Positions 15,401 through 23,343 are shown, numbered from the stretch's first letter. The stretch is 33,368 bases of DNA from UA16 sp042095135 (GCA_042095135.1 JBELBV010000028.1:1-33368); one strand, 5' to 3'. The notes: generated by a model from the sequence alone, not told the origin. Numbers and translations are program-made.

Positions 15401-15403
15401 TCG
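15396..15403 (+). promoter_or_regulatory. Predicted -7 box of pyrE overlapping the NUDIX start codon
   Basis: TACATTCG is followed by TGCC and ATG 15408, the same 4-nt spacing as at rocD, cinA and namZ. It is one base from TAnnTTTG. The box covers the ATG of the divergent NUDIX gene (15400-15398). No -33 TTTG at the normal distance. Confidence 0.45.
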
Positions 15404-15407
15404 TGCC

Positions 15408-16064
15408 ATGGTTTTGTCCGTTGAAAGTAGGCGAAAAGTTGCAGAATTCCTTTTGCGAATCAAGGCAATTCAACTCAGTCCAAATGAACCGTTTACGTGG
15501 GCAAGCGGACGCAAGTCGCCCATCTATTGCGACAACCGAAAGGTGCTAAGCCACCCGGCAGTGCGCACGTTTGTGCGGCAATTGACGGTTGAAGCAATCG
15601 AAAAGGAGTACGGCAAGGTGGACGCAATCGCCGGCGTGGCGACGGGCGGTATTGCGCTCGGGGCTTTGGTGGCCCAGGAACTGGGACTCCCATTTATCTA
15701 CGTACGGTCCAAAGCCAAAGCACACGGACTTGGAAATGCCATCGAAGGTGACCTCAGTGTGCTTTCTAATGTCGTCGTTATTGAGGACCTGATCTCCACC
15801 GGGAAAAGCAGCCTCAAGGCGGTCGATGCCCTTCGTGAGGCGGGCGTTGAGGTCAAAGGGCTGATTGCCATTTTTACCTACGGCCTTCCTGTTGCGCAAG
15901 CGGCATTTCAAGCCTCCCAATGCAAGTGGCTCACCCTCACGGACTACCCGACGATGCTCGACCAAGCACTAGTCGAGGGCTACTTGAATGACGAGCAACG
16001 CACCTTGCTCGATGCATGGAACAGCGATCCGGTTGCTTGGAGCGACTCCTTTGAATCGAAATAA
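15408..16064 (+). CDS. pyrE: Orotate phosphoribosyltransferase
   Basis: Cytoplasmic enzyme (218 aa) converting orotate and PRPP to OMP in de novo pyrimidine synthesis. Seen: the N-terminal FTWASGRKSPIYCDNR, the AGVATGGIALGA region, the flexible catalytic loop KAKAHGLGN (about 102-110), and the PRPP-binding motif VVIEDLISTGKSS (about 123-135). ATG 15408 leaves a normal short N-terminus. An SRPBCC gene follows 9 bp downstream, probably in the same transcript. Confidence 0.96.
   Translation: MVLSVESRRKVAEFLLRIKAIQLSPNEPFTWASGRKSPIYCDNRKVLSHPAVRTFVRQLTVEAIEKEYGKVDAIAGVATGGIALGALVAQELGLPFIYVRSKAKAHGLGNAIEGDLSVLSNVVVIEDLISTGKSSLKAVDALREAGVEVKGLIAIFTYGLPVAQAAFQASQCKWLTLTDYPTMLDQALVEGYLNDEQRTLLDAWNSDPVAWSDSFESK
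15422..15429 (-). promoter_or_regulatory. Possible -7 box of the NUDIX gene inside pyrE
   Basis: Reading leftward the box is TACTTTCA, 21 nt before ATG 15400; it resembles TAnnTTTG with the final base(s) off. If real, it lies within codons 5-8 of pyrE. The intergenic space is only 7 bp, so some promoter for this gene must lie inside pyrE. Confidence 0.3.
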
Positions 16065-16073
16065 GCGATCCAC

Positions 16074-16481
16074 ATGTTCATCGAAAGCCCTGTCATCACG
16101 TGCGGCCGTTCTGCGGCATTTTTGCACGAGTACCTCAGCGATCCAAGCAACCTCGAGCCCTTGTTGCCCGAAGATCTCGTCAACACGTTTTCCGCCGAAG
16201 GCGATTCGTGTTCATTCAAGGTCACAGGTGGATTTGACGTGGTGTTGAAGCGTGTTGAAGGCGAAGCGGACCGCATTGTTCGGTATGCTTCTCAAAAAGG
16301 CACGCCCATTCGGTTCACGCTGGATGTGATCATTGAGTCCCAAGGCGATGAAGCCAGCTCGCTTCACATTGAATGCGACGCGGATTTGAACCCGTTCATG
16401 AAGATGATGGCGGAAAAGCCCCTGCAAAGCATCTTCCAGGGCATGGCGGTCGCAGCAGAAAAGGCCTTTCCAGTCGCCTGA
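16074..16481 (+). CDS. SRPBCC-fold protein downstream of pyrE
   Basis: Small protein of 135 residues with the features of an SRPBCC (START/Bet v1-like) domain: an initial strand and helix (ITCGRSAAFLHEYLSDPSNL), alternating beta strands, and a long amphipathic C-terminal helix (PLQSIFQGMAVAAEKAF). Such domains bind small hydrophobic ligands; the ligand and role here are unknown. No signal peptide, so cytoplasmic. Placed 9 bp after pyrE and convergent with birA (12-bp gap, no hairpin). A gene of this type follows pyrE in many Bacteroidota, as I recall, so it is probably a conserved neighbour. Confidence 0.75.
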   Translation: MFIESPVITCGRSAAFLHEYLSDPSNLEPLLPEDLVNTFSAEGDSCSFKVTGGFDVVLKRVEGEADRIVRYASQKGTPIRFTLDVIIESQGDEASSLHIECDADLNPFMKMMAEKPLQSIFQGMAVAAEKAFPVA

Positions 16482-16493
16482 TTCCTGCGTGGT

Positions 16494-17264
16494 TCACCCC
16501 CAAAGCCAATCCCATTGCAAGGCATCGGATCGGTCGACTGCGAGCGACTGAGTCGTGCCGCCTTCCGGCGTCCATTCTAACTCCAACGATCCATGGGCAT
16601 TGACGCCGGTGACTGTGCCCATTCCTGGCAGGCCCTGAACGCTCAACCGCTTCGGCTGGCCGAATCCAACCAAGTGCTTTTCGTAGCTCAAGGGTGAGCT
16701 GTTTGCCTCCAAGGCGTGCAATATGTGTTGCGACAAGCGGGCTTCTACTTGCCCCACGGTGAGTGGGGAGGGAGTGAATTCACCCAATGCACAGCGTCGG
16801 TTTGCCCCGGCATGCATGGAGTTCACGTTCACGCCGACCCCAACCAAGGTACCGTCCCATTCGGTTCCACGCCATGTGTTTTCAATGAGGATTCCGGCGC
16901 ACTTAAACCACCGTTGGTCTGTGTTTTGAATGAGGATGTCATTGGGCCATTTGATCCCCACGGAGCCCACGGCGGGTGCCTCATTCAATAGGACAGCAAT
17001 GGCATCACGGATTCCGGCGGTTACCGCCTTGTTGAGCACCACCGTATCGCGAGGCGGGTCTTCGGCGGGCCATTTCACGGCCACCGTCAGTGCGAGGTCG
17101 AGGCCCGGGCTTTGGTCCCAAGCGTTGCCGCGCTGCCCGCGGCCACAGGTTTGGTCGGACGTCCATGCCCTGAGAATTTCACCGGCCTTTGCCGTCTTCA
17201 GCCACTGGCTCCCGACGTCGTTGGTGCTTTCGGTTTCTTTGAGGTGAAGGCGGGTGTGTGGCAT
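16494..17264 (-). CDS. birA: Biotin--[acetyl-CoA-carboxylase] ligase (no HTH domain)
   Basis: Activates biotin with ATP and attaches it to the carboxyl carrier protein, supporting fatty acid synthesis. Seen: ETESTND (10-16), the biotinyl-AMP loop GRGQRG (41-46), KWPNDI (105-110), and CAGILIEN followed by GVGVNVN. ATG 17264 gives 256 residues beginning just before the first motif. Upstream in-frame ATGs at 17294 and 17309 would add 10-15 residues, and one at 17381 would overlap rsfS. There is no N-terminal winged helix, so it is the enzyme-only form and not a repressor. Convergent with the SRPBCC gene, divergent from rsfS. Confidence 0.93.
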   Translation of the reverse strand: MPHTRLHLKETESTNDVGSQWLKTAKAGEILRAWTSDQTCGRGQRGNAWDQSPGLDLALTVAVKWPAEDPPRDTVVLNKAVTAGIRDAIAVLLNEAPAVGSVGIKWPNDILIQNTDQRWFKCAGILIENTWRGTEWDGTLVGVGVNVNSMHAGANRRCALGEFTPSPLTVGQVEARLSQHILHALEANSSPLSYEKHLVGFGQPKRLSVQGLPGMGTVTGVNAHGSLELEWTPEGGTTQSLAVDRSDALQWDWLWG

Positions 17265-17281
17265 GGGGTGGAATGTCCGGT

Positions 17282-17289
17282 GCAAAGTT
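17282..17289 (-). promoter_or_regulatory. Weak -7-like box for birA
   Basis: Reading leftward: CAACTTTG, one base (first T) from TAnnTTTG, 17 nt before ATG 17264. No matching -33 element was seen. It supports the shorter birA start. Confidence 0.3.
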
Positions 17290-17334
17290 GGCATGTTTTC
17301 GCTTTCCATCGCACCCCTTACCGGCGTGGCATCG

Positions 17335-17342
17335 TATCTTTC
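17335..17342 (+). promoter_or_regulatory. Predicted -7 box of the rsfS-ftsH-psd operon
   Basis: TATCTTTC differs from TAnnTTTG only in the last base and lies 17 nt before ATG 17360. It is the only good rightward candidate in the 95-bp birA-rsfS gap. No TTTG at 19-20 bp upstream. Confidence 0.4.
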
Positions 17343-17359
17343 GACTTGAAACAGAGTGA

Positions 17360-17731
17360 ATGAGTAACCCTTCGTTGGCACAACACCCTCCCTTGCTGAA
17401 CGCTGTGATACACGGTCTTCAGGAGGTGAAAGGAAAAAACATCACCATCTTGGATTTGCGGGAGATCACCCATGCAGTAGCCGGGTGGTTTGTTGTGGTC
17501 CACGGCACGAGCAAAACGCAAGTCGAGGCCCTGGCGTCTTCGGTGGAAAAAGAGACCGCGACGCAGTTGGCTGAAAAACCCTGGGGCAAGCAAGGCCTTC
17601 GGAATGGAGAATGGGCCATCCTTGACTACAGCGACATTGTGGTGCATGTGTTTCACGAGGAAGCTAGGCAACGCTATGCCCTGGAAGAATTGTGGGGAGA
17701 CGCGAACATTGAGACCCTCGAAGAAGTTTGA
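17360..17731 (+). CDS. rsfS: Ribosome silencing factor RsfS
   Basis: Binds ribosomal protein uL14 and blocks 30S-50S joining under starvation; cytoplasmic. Length 123 is normal for the family. Seen: ITILDLREITH, the substrate-fold FVVVHGTSKTQVEALA, and the C-terminal YSDIVVHVFHEEARQRYALEE... pattern ending in a short acidic tail. Starts a five-gene set with ftsH 8 bp downstream, an arrangement common in Bacteroidota. Confidence 0.95.
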   Translation: MSNPSLAQHPPLLNAVIHGLQEVKGKNITILDLREITHAVAGWFVVVHGTSKTQVEALASSVEKETATQLAEKPWGKQGLRNGEWAILDYSDIVVHVFHEEARQRYALEELWGDANIETLEEV

Positions 17732-17739
17732 GTTAGAGC

Positions 17740-19737
17740 ATGGAAGACCAGAAACGACAACCGTCAAATAGCGGAGAAGGCAATAAGCCCTCCATGAATT
17801 TTTATTGGATTTATGGGGTCATTGGCGTCATGCTGTTGGCCATGCTCATGCTCAATACCAGCGAGGGCGGTCGGGAAATCCAGTGGACGGAATTCAAGCA
17901 AAAAATTGAAGATGGGCAGGTGAAGCGGTTGGTTTTTGATGGGCAGCGCGCGAGTGTTTACCTCAAGGACGAAGTGCGCCAGTCGTTGGAAGATGGTCAA
18001 GAGGAAGAAGGCTTGCTGAAAGCCGTTTATCAAGGAGCTGACTATTGGCTGAACGTCCCAGTTGGCGATGCCTACCTCGAGGATTTGAAGACCATGTCGG
18101 AGTCCTACGACTATACGTACGTTTACGAACCAGTGAACGAATGGGGCCAGCAGATGCTGACCTACGTCGTTTTCTTCGCCTTGATGATCGGGGTGTGGGT
18201 GCTGTTGATGCGTCGCCTCGGTGGTGGTGGCGGTGGCGGTGGCCAAATCTTCAACATCGGTAAATCCAAAGCGCAGCTGTTTGAGAAAGGCAAAGGAACC
18301 GATGTCAACTTTGGCGATGTGGCCGGATTGGATGGTGCCAAAGAGGAGTTGGAAGAAATTGTAGCCTTCCTCAAGGCACCTGAGAAATATACCAACCTCG
18401 GCGCCAAGATTCCCAAGGGCGCCTTGCTGGTGGGCCCTCCCGGAACCGGTAAAACATTGCTCGCGAAAGCGGTCGCTGGCGAAGCACAGGTGCCCTTCTT
18501 CTCGCTTAGCGGATCGGATTTTGTCGAAATGTTCGTTGGGGTTGGGGCATCGCGTGTGCGGGACCTGTTCAAGCAAGCAAAGGAGAAAGCACCGGCAATT
18601 GTCTTCATCGACGAAATTGATGCCATTGGTCGGGCCCGCGGCAAGAACGCGAGCATGGGTTCAAACGACGAACGTGAAAACACCCTCAACCAGCTCCTCA
18701 CCGAGATGGACGGATTCGGCACGAACAGCGGGGTCATCATCCTCGCGGCTACCAACCGTGCCGACATTCTGGACAAGGCCTTGATGCGTGCCGGGCGTTT
18801 TGACCGCCAGATTTACGTGGACATGCCGGACCTGACCGAGCGTAAAGCGATTTTTGACGTGCACTTGCGTCCTATCAAAGTGGACGACAGCATCGATGTG
18901 GATTTCCTCTCGCGACAAACCCCCGGTTTCAGCGGAGCCGACATCGCCAACGTTTGCAATGAAGCCGCCCTGTTTGCTGCACGGAAAGGCCGCGATAAGG
19001 TTATTCATCAGGACTTCTTGGATGCGGTGGACCGCATCATCGGCGGGTTGGAAAAGCGGACCAAGATCATTTCAGATGAGGAGAAGCGCACCATTGCGTT
19101 CCACGAAGCGGGCCACGCGGTGGTCAGCTGGTTGGTCGAGTTCGCTTCGCCGCTGGTGAAGGTCAGTATCGTACCGCGGGGTCAATCCCTGGGTGCGGCA
19201 TGGTATCTTCCAGAAGAGCGCCAAATCACTACCACCGAGCAAATGCTGGATGAGATGTGTGCTGCCTTGGGTGGACGCGCCGCGGAGGACTTGGTGTTCA
19301 ATAAGATTTCGACTGGCGCTTTGAGTGACCTCGAGAAAGTGACCAAGCAGGCCTATGCTATGGTGTCCATTTACGGTTTGAACGAGCGCATCGGCAACCG
19401 CAGTTATTACGATAGCCGCGGCGATCAGATGTTCACCAAGCCCTATTCGGAAGAGACCTCGCGCATCATCGACGAGGAGGTGGGCAAAATCATCGACGGG
19501 GCCTACAACCGTGCCAAGGAAATTTTACAATCCAACTTTGACAAGTTGAGCGCTCTCGCCGATTCTTTGCTCACCAACGAAGTCATTTTCCGAGAGGACG
19601 TCGAGCGCATCCTCGGTGCGCGTCCTTTCCAGAAGCCGGAAACAATGCTTTCCATTCCCGAAGTCCAACCGGCTCCAGAGCCACCTAGTCCAGTTGACGA
19701 GGAGCCCGGAGACACCCCCGAAGGTGGCGAAGAATGA
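17740..19737 (+). CDS. ftsH: ATP-dependent zinc metalloprotease FtsH
   Basis: Membrane-bound AAA+ protease (665 aa) that degrades misfolded membrane proteins and regulators. Domains: TM1 at about 25-41, periplasmic domain to about 138, TM2 at about 139-158, a Gly8 linker before QIFNIGKSKA, AAA module with Walker A GPPGTGKT (232-239), Walker B IVFIDEIDAIG and the second-region-of-homology arginines in MRAGRFDRQI, then the M41 peptidase with zinc motif HEAGH (455-459). The last ~30 residues are Pro/Glu-rich. Its TGA overlaps the DUF2007 gene in an ATGA. The linker is coded by a GGT/GGC run (about 18220-18243). Confidence 0.98.
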   Translation: MEDQKRQPSNSGEGNKPSMNFYWIYGVIGVMLLAMLMLNTSEGGREIQWTEFKQKIEDGQVKRLVFDGQRASVYLKDEVRQSLEDGQEEEGLLKAVYQGADYWLNVPVGDAYLEDLKTMSESYDYTYVYEPVNEWGQQMLTYVVFFALMIGVWVLLMRRLGGGGGGGGQIFNIGKSKAQLFEKGKGTDVNFGDVAGLDGAKEELEEIVAFLKAPEKYTNLGAKIPKGALLVGPPGTGKTLLAKAVAGEAQVPFFSLSGSDFVEMFVGVGASRVRDLFKQAKEKAPAIVFIDEIDAIGRARGKNASMGSNDERENTLNQLLTEMDGFGTNSGVIILAATNRADILDKALMRAGRFDRQIYVDMPDLTERKAIFDVHLRPIKVDDSIDVDFLSRQTPGFSGADIANVCNEAALFAARKGRDKVIHQDFLDAVDRIIGGLEKRTKIISDEEKRTIAFHEAGHAVVSWLVEFASPLVKVSIVPRGQSLGAAWYLPEERQITTTEQMLDEMCAALGGRAAEDLVFNKISTGALSDLEKVTKQAYAMVSIYGLNERIGNRSYYDSRGDQMFTKPYSEETSRIIDEEVGKIIDGAYNRAKEILQSNFDKLSALADSLLTNEVIFREDVERILGARPFQKPETMLSIPEVQPAPEPPSPVDEEPGDTPEGGEE

Positions 19738-19946
19738 ACGGCTGGACGGTCGTCTACACGGACGGTTTTCCTCCGGCGGTTGAATTGCGTCGTGCCGTCC
19801 TTGAGGAGCATGGCATTCCGGCGGTTGTTTTGAACAAGCGTGACAGCAGCTACCTTTTTGGTTTTGTGGAGTTGTTGGTTCAAGTGGAAGATGTGCCGCG
19901 CGCTGAATCGCTCATCTCGGGTACTTCACTCGATTCGGATTCGTAA
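19734..19946 (+). CDS. DUF2007-type small protein
   Basis: A 70-residue protein matching the DUF2007 (putative signal-transducing) pattern: WTVVYTDGFPPAVELRRAVL, then VVLNKRDSSYLFGFVELLV, then VPRAESLI. It has a PII-like ferredoxin-fold feel, but its role is unknown. No membrane segment. Coupled to ftsH through ATGA and 9 bp before cdsA. In many flavobacteria I would expect a LUD-domain gene at this place as well; none is present. Confidence 0.8.
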   Translation: MNGWTVVYTDGFPPAVELRRAVLEEHGIPAVVLNKRDSSYLFGFVELLVQVEDVPRAESLISGTSLDSDS

Positions 19947-19955
19947 CATTGTTCC

Positions 19956-20606
19956 ATGAATGAGACCCTCGTTCGGAGCCTCTCTGGAGCCGTGTTTGGT
20001 GCGCTGGTGATTGGGTTGGTGTATTACAGTCCATGGACCAATGCGCTCCTATGGGCAGCCGTGTCCATCCTAGCTGTGCGTGAATTTAAAGCGGGCAGCA
20101 AACGTGCCTCTCTGGCTACAGTATGGGGATTTGCCGCATTTGTTGCGTTGTGGATGTGCATGGTCATTGGATTGCCATGGCAAAATTCAGGAGCATACGA
20201 ACCTTCCGTTTTACTGAGCCTAGTCTTCACCATTTGGGCGGCGGATTCAGGAGCGTATTTTGTCGGCAAGCCATTCGGTAAACGCAAGCTCATGCCCAAC
20301 GTTTCACCCGGCAAATCTTGGGAGGGTCTGATTGGGGGTGCAGCTAGTGCTGCTGTGGTGGCGTATTTCCTTTGGGGCGCTGCCCTGATTTGGGTGGGTC
20401 CATTGCTCGCCGTGTTGGGCACCGCTGGTGACCTCTTGGAAAGTGCTTGGAAACGGCGCAACGGACTTAAAGATTCGGGGGCCATCATGCCCGGACACGG
20501 CGGTGCCATGGATCGGTTTGATGGCTTTGTTTTGACCGTCCCCGTCTACTTTGCCCTGTTATCTTTGCTGCCTTTTGAATTTGCATTGAAAGCCATTTTG
20601 CCATGA
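19956..20606 (+). CDS. cdsA: Phosphatidate cytidylyltransferase (short form)
   Basis: Inner-membrane enzyme making CDP-diacylglycerol from phosphatidate and CTP, the branch point for phospholipids. The signature is complete: GDLLESAWKRRNGLKDSG followed by MPGHGGAMDRFDG near 158-190, with the earlier ADSGAYFVGKPFGK and VSPGKSWEG. At 216 residues it is 50-70 shorter than typical CdsA; the N-terminal part has fewer TM helices, and there is no in-frame ATG upstream. Overlaps psd by an ATGA, so precursor synthesis and the decarboxylase are co-translated. Confidence 0.93.
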   Translation: MNETLVRSLSGAVFGALVIGLVYYSPWTNALLWAAVSILAVREFKAGSKRASLATVWGFAAFVALWMCMVIGLPWQNSGAYEPSVLLSLVFTIWAADSGAYFVGKPFGKRKLMPNVSPGKSWEGLIGGAASAAVVAYFLWGAALIWVGPLLAVLGTAGDLLESAWKRRNGLKDSGAIMPGHGGAMDRFDGFVLTVPVYFALLSLLPFEFALKAILP

Positions 20607-21268
20607 CGTTTCACAGAGAAGGAGTTGCCACGTTGGTTCTTGTTATAGCCGTGGGTGCTGGCCTTGTGGCCGCCGCCAATGCTTGGTTTCCGGATTGGGC
20701 CTTCTACCTCGTTTGTGCGGGTGTTGCCGTTGTGTTGGCCTTGGTGGTGAATTTCTTTCGGATGCCATCGCGTCAAGTTGGTACGATGGACCCCCAGGAA
20801 ATACTTGCGCCCAGTGACGGCAAGGTGGTGGTCATCGAAAAGGTGCACGAACCGGAATGGTTCAAGGACGAGCGCATCCAGGTGAGCATCTTCATGAGTC
20901 CGTTGAATGTCCATGCTCAATGGGCGCCCATCGCGGGAACCGTCAAAGCCGCCCGCTACCATCCCGGAAAGTACCTTGTGGCTTGGCACCCAAAGAGCAG
21001 CACCGAAAACGAACGCACCACGCACGTCATTGAAGGGGAGAGGGGAACGGTTCTTTTCCGTCAAATTGCCGGGGCCGTTGCCCGTCGCATTTGCCACTAC
21101 ATGGAAGAGGGGCAGGCCCTTGCGAATGGGGATGAGGTGGGCTTCATCAAGTTCGGTTCGCGCATCGATGTATTCTTGCCTGTTGGCAGCGAAATCTGCG
21201 TTGAATTGGAGGACGCCGTCACGGGACGAGAGACGGTGCTGGCACGTTTCCTGGACGCTTCCGCATAA
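20603..21268 (+). CDS. psd: Phosphatidylserine decarboxylase (small, archaeal/alpha-type)
   Basis: Makes phosphatidylethanolamine at the inner membrane. The 221-residue form has N-terminal TM segments (about 8-27 and 33-52), LAPSDGKVV, the conserved MSPLNVHAQW with H104, and the self-cleavage site FGSR, where cutting between G185 and S186 would give the pyruvoyl group on the small alpha chain. This is the short class, with GSR in place of the LGST of E. coli Psd. Last gene of the rsfS-psd operon. A phosphatidylserine synthase gene is not in the window. Confidence 0.94.
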   Translation: MTFHREGVATLVLVIAVGAGLVAAANAWFPDWAFYLVCAGVAVVLALVVNFFRMPSRQVGTMDPQEILAPSDGKVVVIEKVHEPEWFKDERIQVSIFMSPLNVHAQWAPIAGTVKAARYHPGKYLVAWHPKSSTENERTTHVIEGERGTVLFRQIAGAVARRICHYMEEGQALANGDEVGFIKFGSRIDVFLPVGSEICVELEDAVTGRETVLARFLDASA

Positions 21269-21283
21269 GTATCTGCTTCAGAA

Positions 21284-21315
21284 TTGGACATTTTGGGTTC
21301 TTTGGGGTACTTTTT
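21284..21315 (+). promoter_or_regulatory. Predicted promoter of the T9SS-exported protein gene
   Basis: TTG (21284-21286), 21 bp, TACTTTTT (21308-21315), which is one base from TAnnTTTG, then 20 nt to ATG 21336. Spacing fits Bacteroidota promoters. Confidence 0.45.
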
Positions 21316-21330
21316 CACCTCAAAACCCAA
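21293..21330. repeat. Imperfect inverted repeat over the -7 region
   Basis: TTGGGT (21293-21298) and TTTG (21301-21304) can pair with CAAA (21321-21324) and ACCCAA (21325-21330), with a 2-nt bulge. The loop holds the TACTTTTT box. No T-tract follows, so it is not a plain terminator; an operator or a 5' leader fold is possible, or chance. Confidence 0.3.
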
Positions 21331-21335
21331 CCTAA

Positions 21336-23258
21336 ATGAAGCATTTTACCCTAGTTCTCTTGATGGTGGGGGCTGTAGCTCTCACTGGACTTGCACAATC
21401 CCTCCAATCCGGAGGCCAATCCCTATTGGAAGATGTGCCCCAGCTCACGCCAGCGCTGCGCGTGGCCGCACCCATGCCAACCCATGCGATTGCCGACTTC
21501 TCGGACCGTCCACAGCAGCCTTTGCAGGGCCAATCAGACACAGACATCGAGCACGTCCAAAACCGTGACCTCGTCGTTCAACGCCAGGTCATTGGTTACA
21601 CCCAATACGACCTTCAGTCGAACGCCGCCATCGATGACCGCATGGCCGGTGGTGCCGATGCTGTTTCTGCAGCTTGGACCATGAGCCTCGAATTGACCCC
21701 ATTCAGCGACCGCGGTACGGGTTACAACTTTTACGACGGCACGGCGTGGGGCGAGATCGCCTACGAACGTGTGGAGTCCGTGCGCATCGGATGGCCATCC
21801 ATCGTGCACACGGCGAGTAGCCGAGAGGTCATTGTCAGCCACCCGGGCATCGATACGCCCTTGCACATGGCGTGGCGCGACGCCGGTGACGGTGCATGGA
21901 GCGAAGCCTCTGTGCCCAGCGAGATTGAAGTCGGAAAGCTTTGGCCACGTATGGCGGCCGGTGGTGAGGACGGCAACAGTTTGCACGTCATTTGCATTAC
22001 AACCCCAACGGCCAATGGTGGCTTGGTGCACAACGGCCAGGACGGGTGCATGCTCTACTACCGATCGCAAGACGGTGGTGATACATGGGACGTAATTGAT
22101 CACACGTTCGCGGACCTCGACAGCTCGAACTTCGCCAACTTCAGCGGCGATACCTATGCCATTCATGCCCGTGGCAATACCGTAGCGTTCGCTGCCTTCA
22201 ATGACTTCAGCGATTCGTTTATCATGATTTCCCAAGACAACGGCGATACGTGGGAAAAGCAGTTGCTCGTGGACTTCCCTGTGGATTTGTACGTGGCAGA
22301 CATGGGATTGCCAGAAGGTGAGGAGTATGCGGAGGATTACAACGACGACGGCCTCTTCCAGGAGTACTTCAACACCGACGGTGCAGGCGACGTACACATT
22401 GACACCTACGGCCAAGTGCACGTCTCGTATGGCAGCATGTATTACATGGACGCCGACACCATTGACGGCACCACAAGCTACTTCCCCGGCACGAACGGTT
22501 TGGCGTACTGGAATGAAAGCATGGGAGCTGATAGCGCCCAAATCATTGGCTACTCCTACGACTACGACGAGAGCGGAACATTGGACTTTGATGAGATTGC
22601 GGCCTACTACGTGGGCTGCGCAGGCTTCCCATCCATCGGATCGGACGCTGCCGGCAACCTGTACGTGACGTATTCCGCCATCATGGAGAACTTCTCTACG
22701 GGTGCCCAAAACTACCGCCACCAATTCTTGGTGCATTCCACCGATGGCGGCATGAGCTGGAACGATGATGAAGCGTGTGACTTGACCCCAGACGAAGATT
22801 TCGATGGCTACGAAGCGGTATTCGGATCCATCGCTCCCGATGTGGTCAACGGTCAACTCGAAATCATTTATCAGCGCGATTTCGAACCCGGCCTGCACGT
22901 TCGTGGGGACGAGGACCCAGCGGACATCAACGACATCGTGCATTTGCGCGTTCCTGCTGATGACTTGGGCGACTGCGCTACGTTGGAGTACGAAGACTGG
23001 GTGGGAATTGTCGAACCCATTGATCTCAACGACATCACGTTGTACCCGAACCCCGCGGATGATCAAGTTGAATTGGTCATCAACCGTCCTGGAGCCCACC
23101 AGATTGATGTCTGGAGCATGACCGGGAAGCGCGTTCACTCCATGCAGACGTCTGCATTGGTGGAGCGCATTGAGACTAGCGACTGGGCACCGGGCATCTA
23201 CTTGGTGAACATTGCCCAAGGCGACCACCAAGCTGTGGTGCGCTTGGCGATCCAATAA
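21336..23258 (+). CDS. T9SS-exported protein with Asp-box repeats and an EF-hand loop
   Basis: Secreted protein of 640 residues. It has a signal peptide (1-20, ending GLAQ) and a type IX secretion type A sorting domain at about 569-640 (LYPNPADDQVEL, then GIYLVNI and a short basic end). Three Asp boxes (SxDxGxTW type) lie at 244-251, 299-306 and 468-475, as in sialidase/BNR beta-propellers, but I see no sialidase catalytic set. Residues 409-420 form a textbook EF-hand calcium loop (DYDESGTLDFDE); acidic DxD-G stretches near 333 and 488 may also bind calcium. The substrate is unknown; it is exported through the outer membrane and probably anchored or released. Single gene with its own promoter and terminator. 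Confidence 0.87.
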   Translation: MKHFTLVLLMVGAVALTGLAQSLQSGGQSLLEDVPQLTPALRVAAPMPTHAIADFSDRPQQPLQGQSDTDIEHVQNRDLVVQRQVIGYTQYDLQSNAAIDDRMAGGADAVSAAWTMSLELTPFSDRGTGYNFYDGTAWGEIAYERVESVRIGWPSIVHTASSREVIVSHPGIDTPLHMAWRDAGDGAWSEASVPSEIEVGKLWPRMAAGGEDGNSLHVICITTPTANGGLVHNGQDGCMLYYRSQDGGDTWDVIDHTFADLDSSNFANFSGDTYAIHARGNTVAFAAFNDFSDSFIMISQDNGDTWEKQLLVDFPVDLYVADMGLPEGEEYAEDYNDDGLFQEYFNTDGAGDVHIDTYGQVHVSYGSMYYMDADTIDGTTSYFPGTNGLAYWNESMGADSAQIIGYSYDYDESGTLDFDEIAAYYVGCAGFPSIGSDAAGNLYVTYSAIMENFSTGAQNYRHQFLVHSTDGGMSWNDDEACDLTPDEDFDGYEAVFGSIAPDVVNGQLEIIYQRDFEPGLHVRGDEDPADINDIVHLRVPADDLGDCATLEYEDWVGIVEPIDLNDITLYPNPADDQVELVINRPGAHQIDVWSMTGKRVHSMQTSALVERIETSDWAPGIYLVNIAQGDHQAVVRLAIQ

Positions 23259-23278
23259 AGGAAAGAGCATTTGATAGG

Positions 23279-23313
23279 AAGTCCCTTGCCCATTGGGTGA
23301 GGGACTTTTTTTT
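23279..23313 (+). terminator. Intrinsic terminator after the T9SS-exported gene
   Basis: Arms AAGTCCCT (23279-23286) and AGGGACTT (23300-23307) pair perfectly, with an inner CCC/GGG, followed by eight T residues to 23313. It lies 20 bp after the stop. Confidence 0.88.
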
Positions 23314-23339
23314 GTACCCGATTTCGCATGCTATTTTCG
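23311..23339 (+). promoter_or_regulatory. Predicted promoter of cinA, -7 box 4 nt before ATG
   Basis: TTTG (23311-23314, the end of the terminator T-tract), 17 bp, TATTTTCG (23332-23339), then CGGC and ATG 23344. The box is one base from consensus. It predicts a leaderless cinA mRNA and places the start at 23344, not at the in-frame ATG 23293, which lies inside the terminator. Confidence 0.5.
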
Positions 23340-23343
23340 CGGC

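Noticed and set aside
15407..15410. NUDIX start at 15409, giving a CATG overlap with pyrE like that at 33168
   Set aside because: It would add only MAR before MYEVYIMNRP, which looks like the natural N-terminus; the start at 15400 is simpler. Not excluded.
18220..18243. GGT/GGC run as a contingency (phase-variable) repeat in ftsH
   Set aside because: It codes a Gly linker usual in Bacteroidota FtsH, the codons are mixed, and a change of frame would destroy an essential gene.
21534..23270. 578-codon open frame on the minus strand opposite the T9SS-exported gene
   Set aside because: It mirrors the codon pattern of a GC-rich gene on the other strand, has no recognisable domain, and runs across the terminator region side of a gene with a signal peptide, Asp boxes and a sorting domain.
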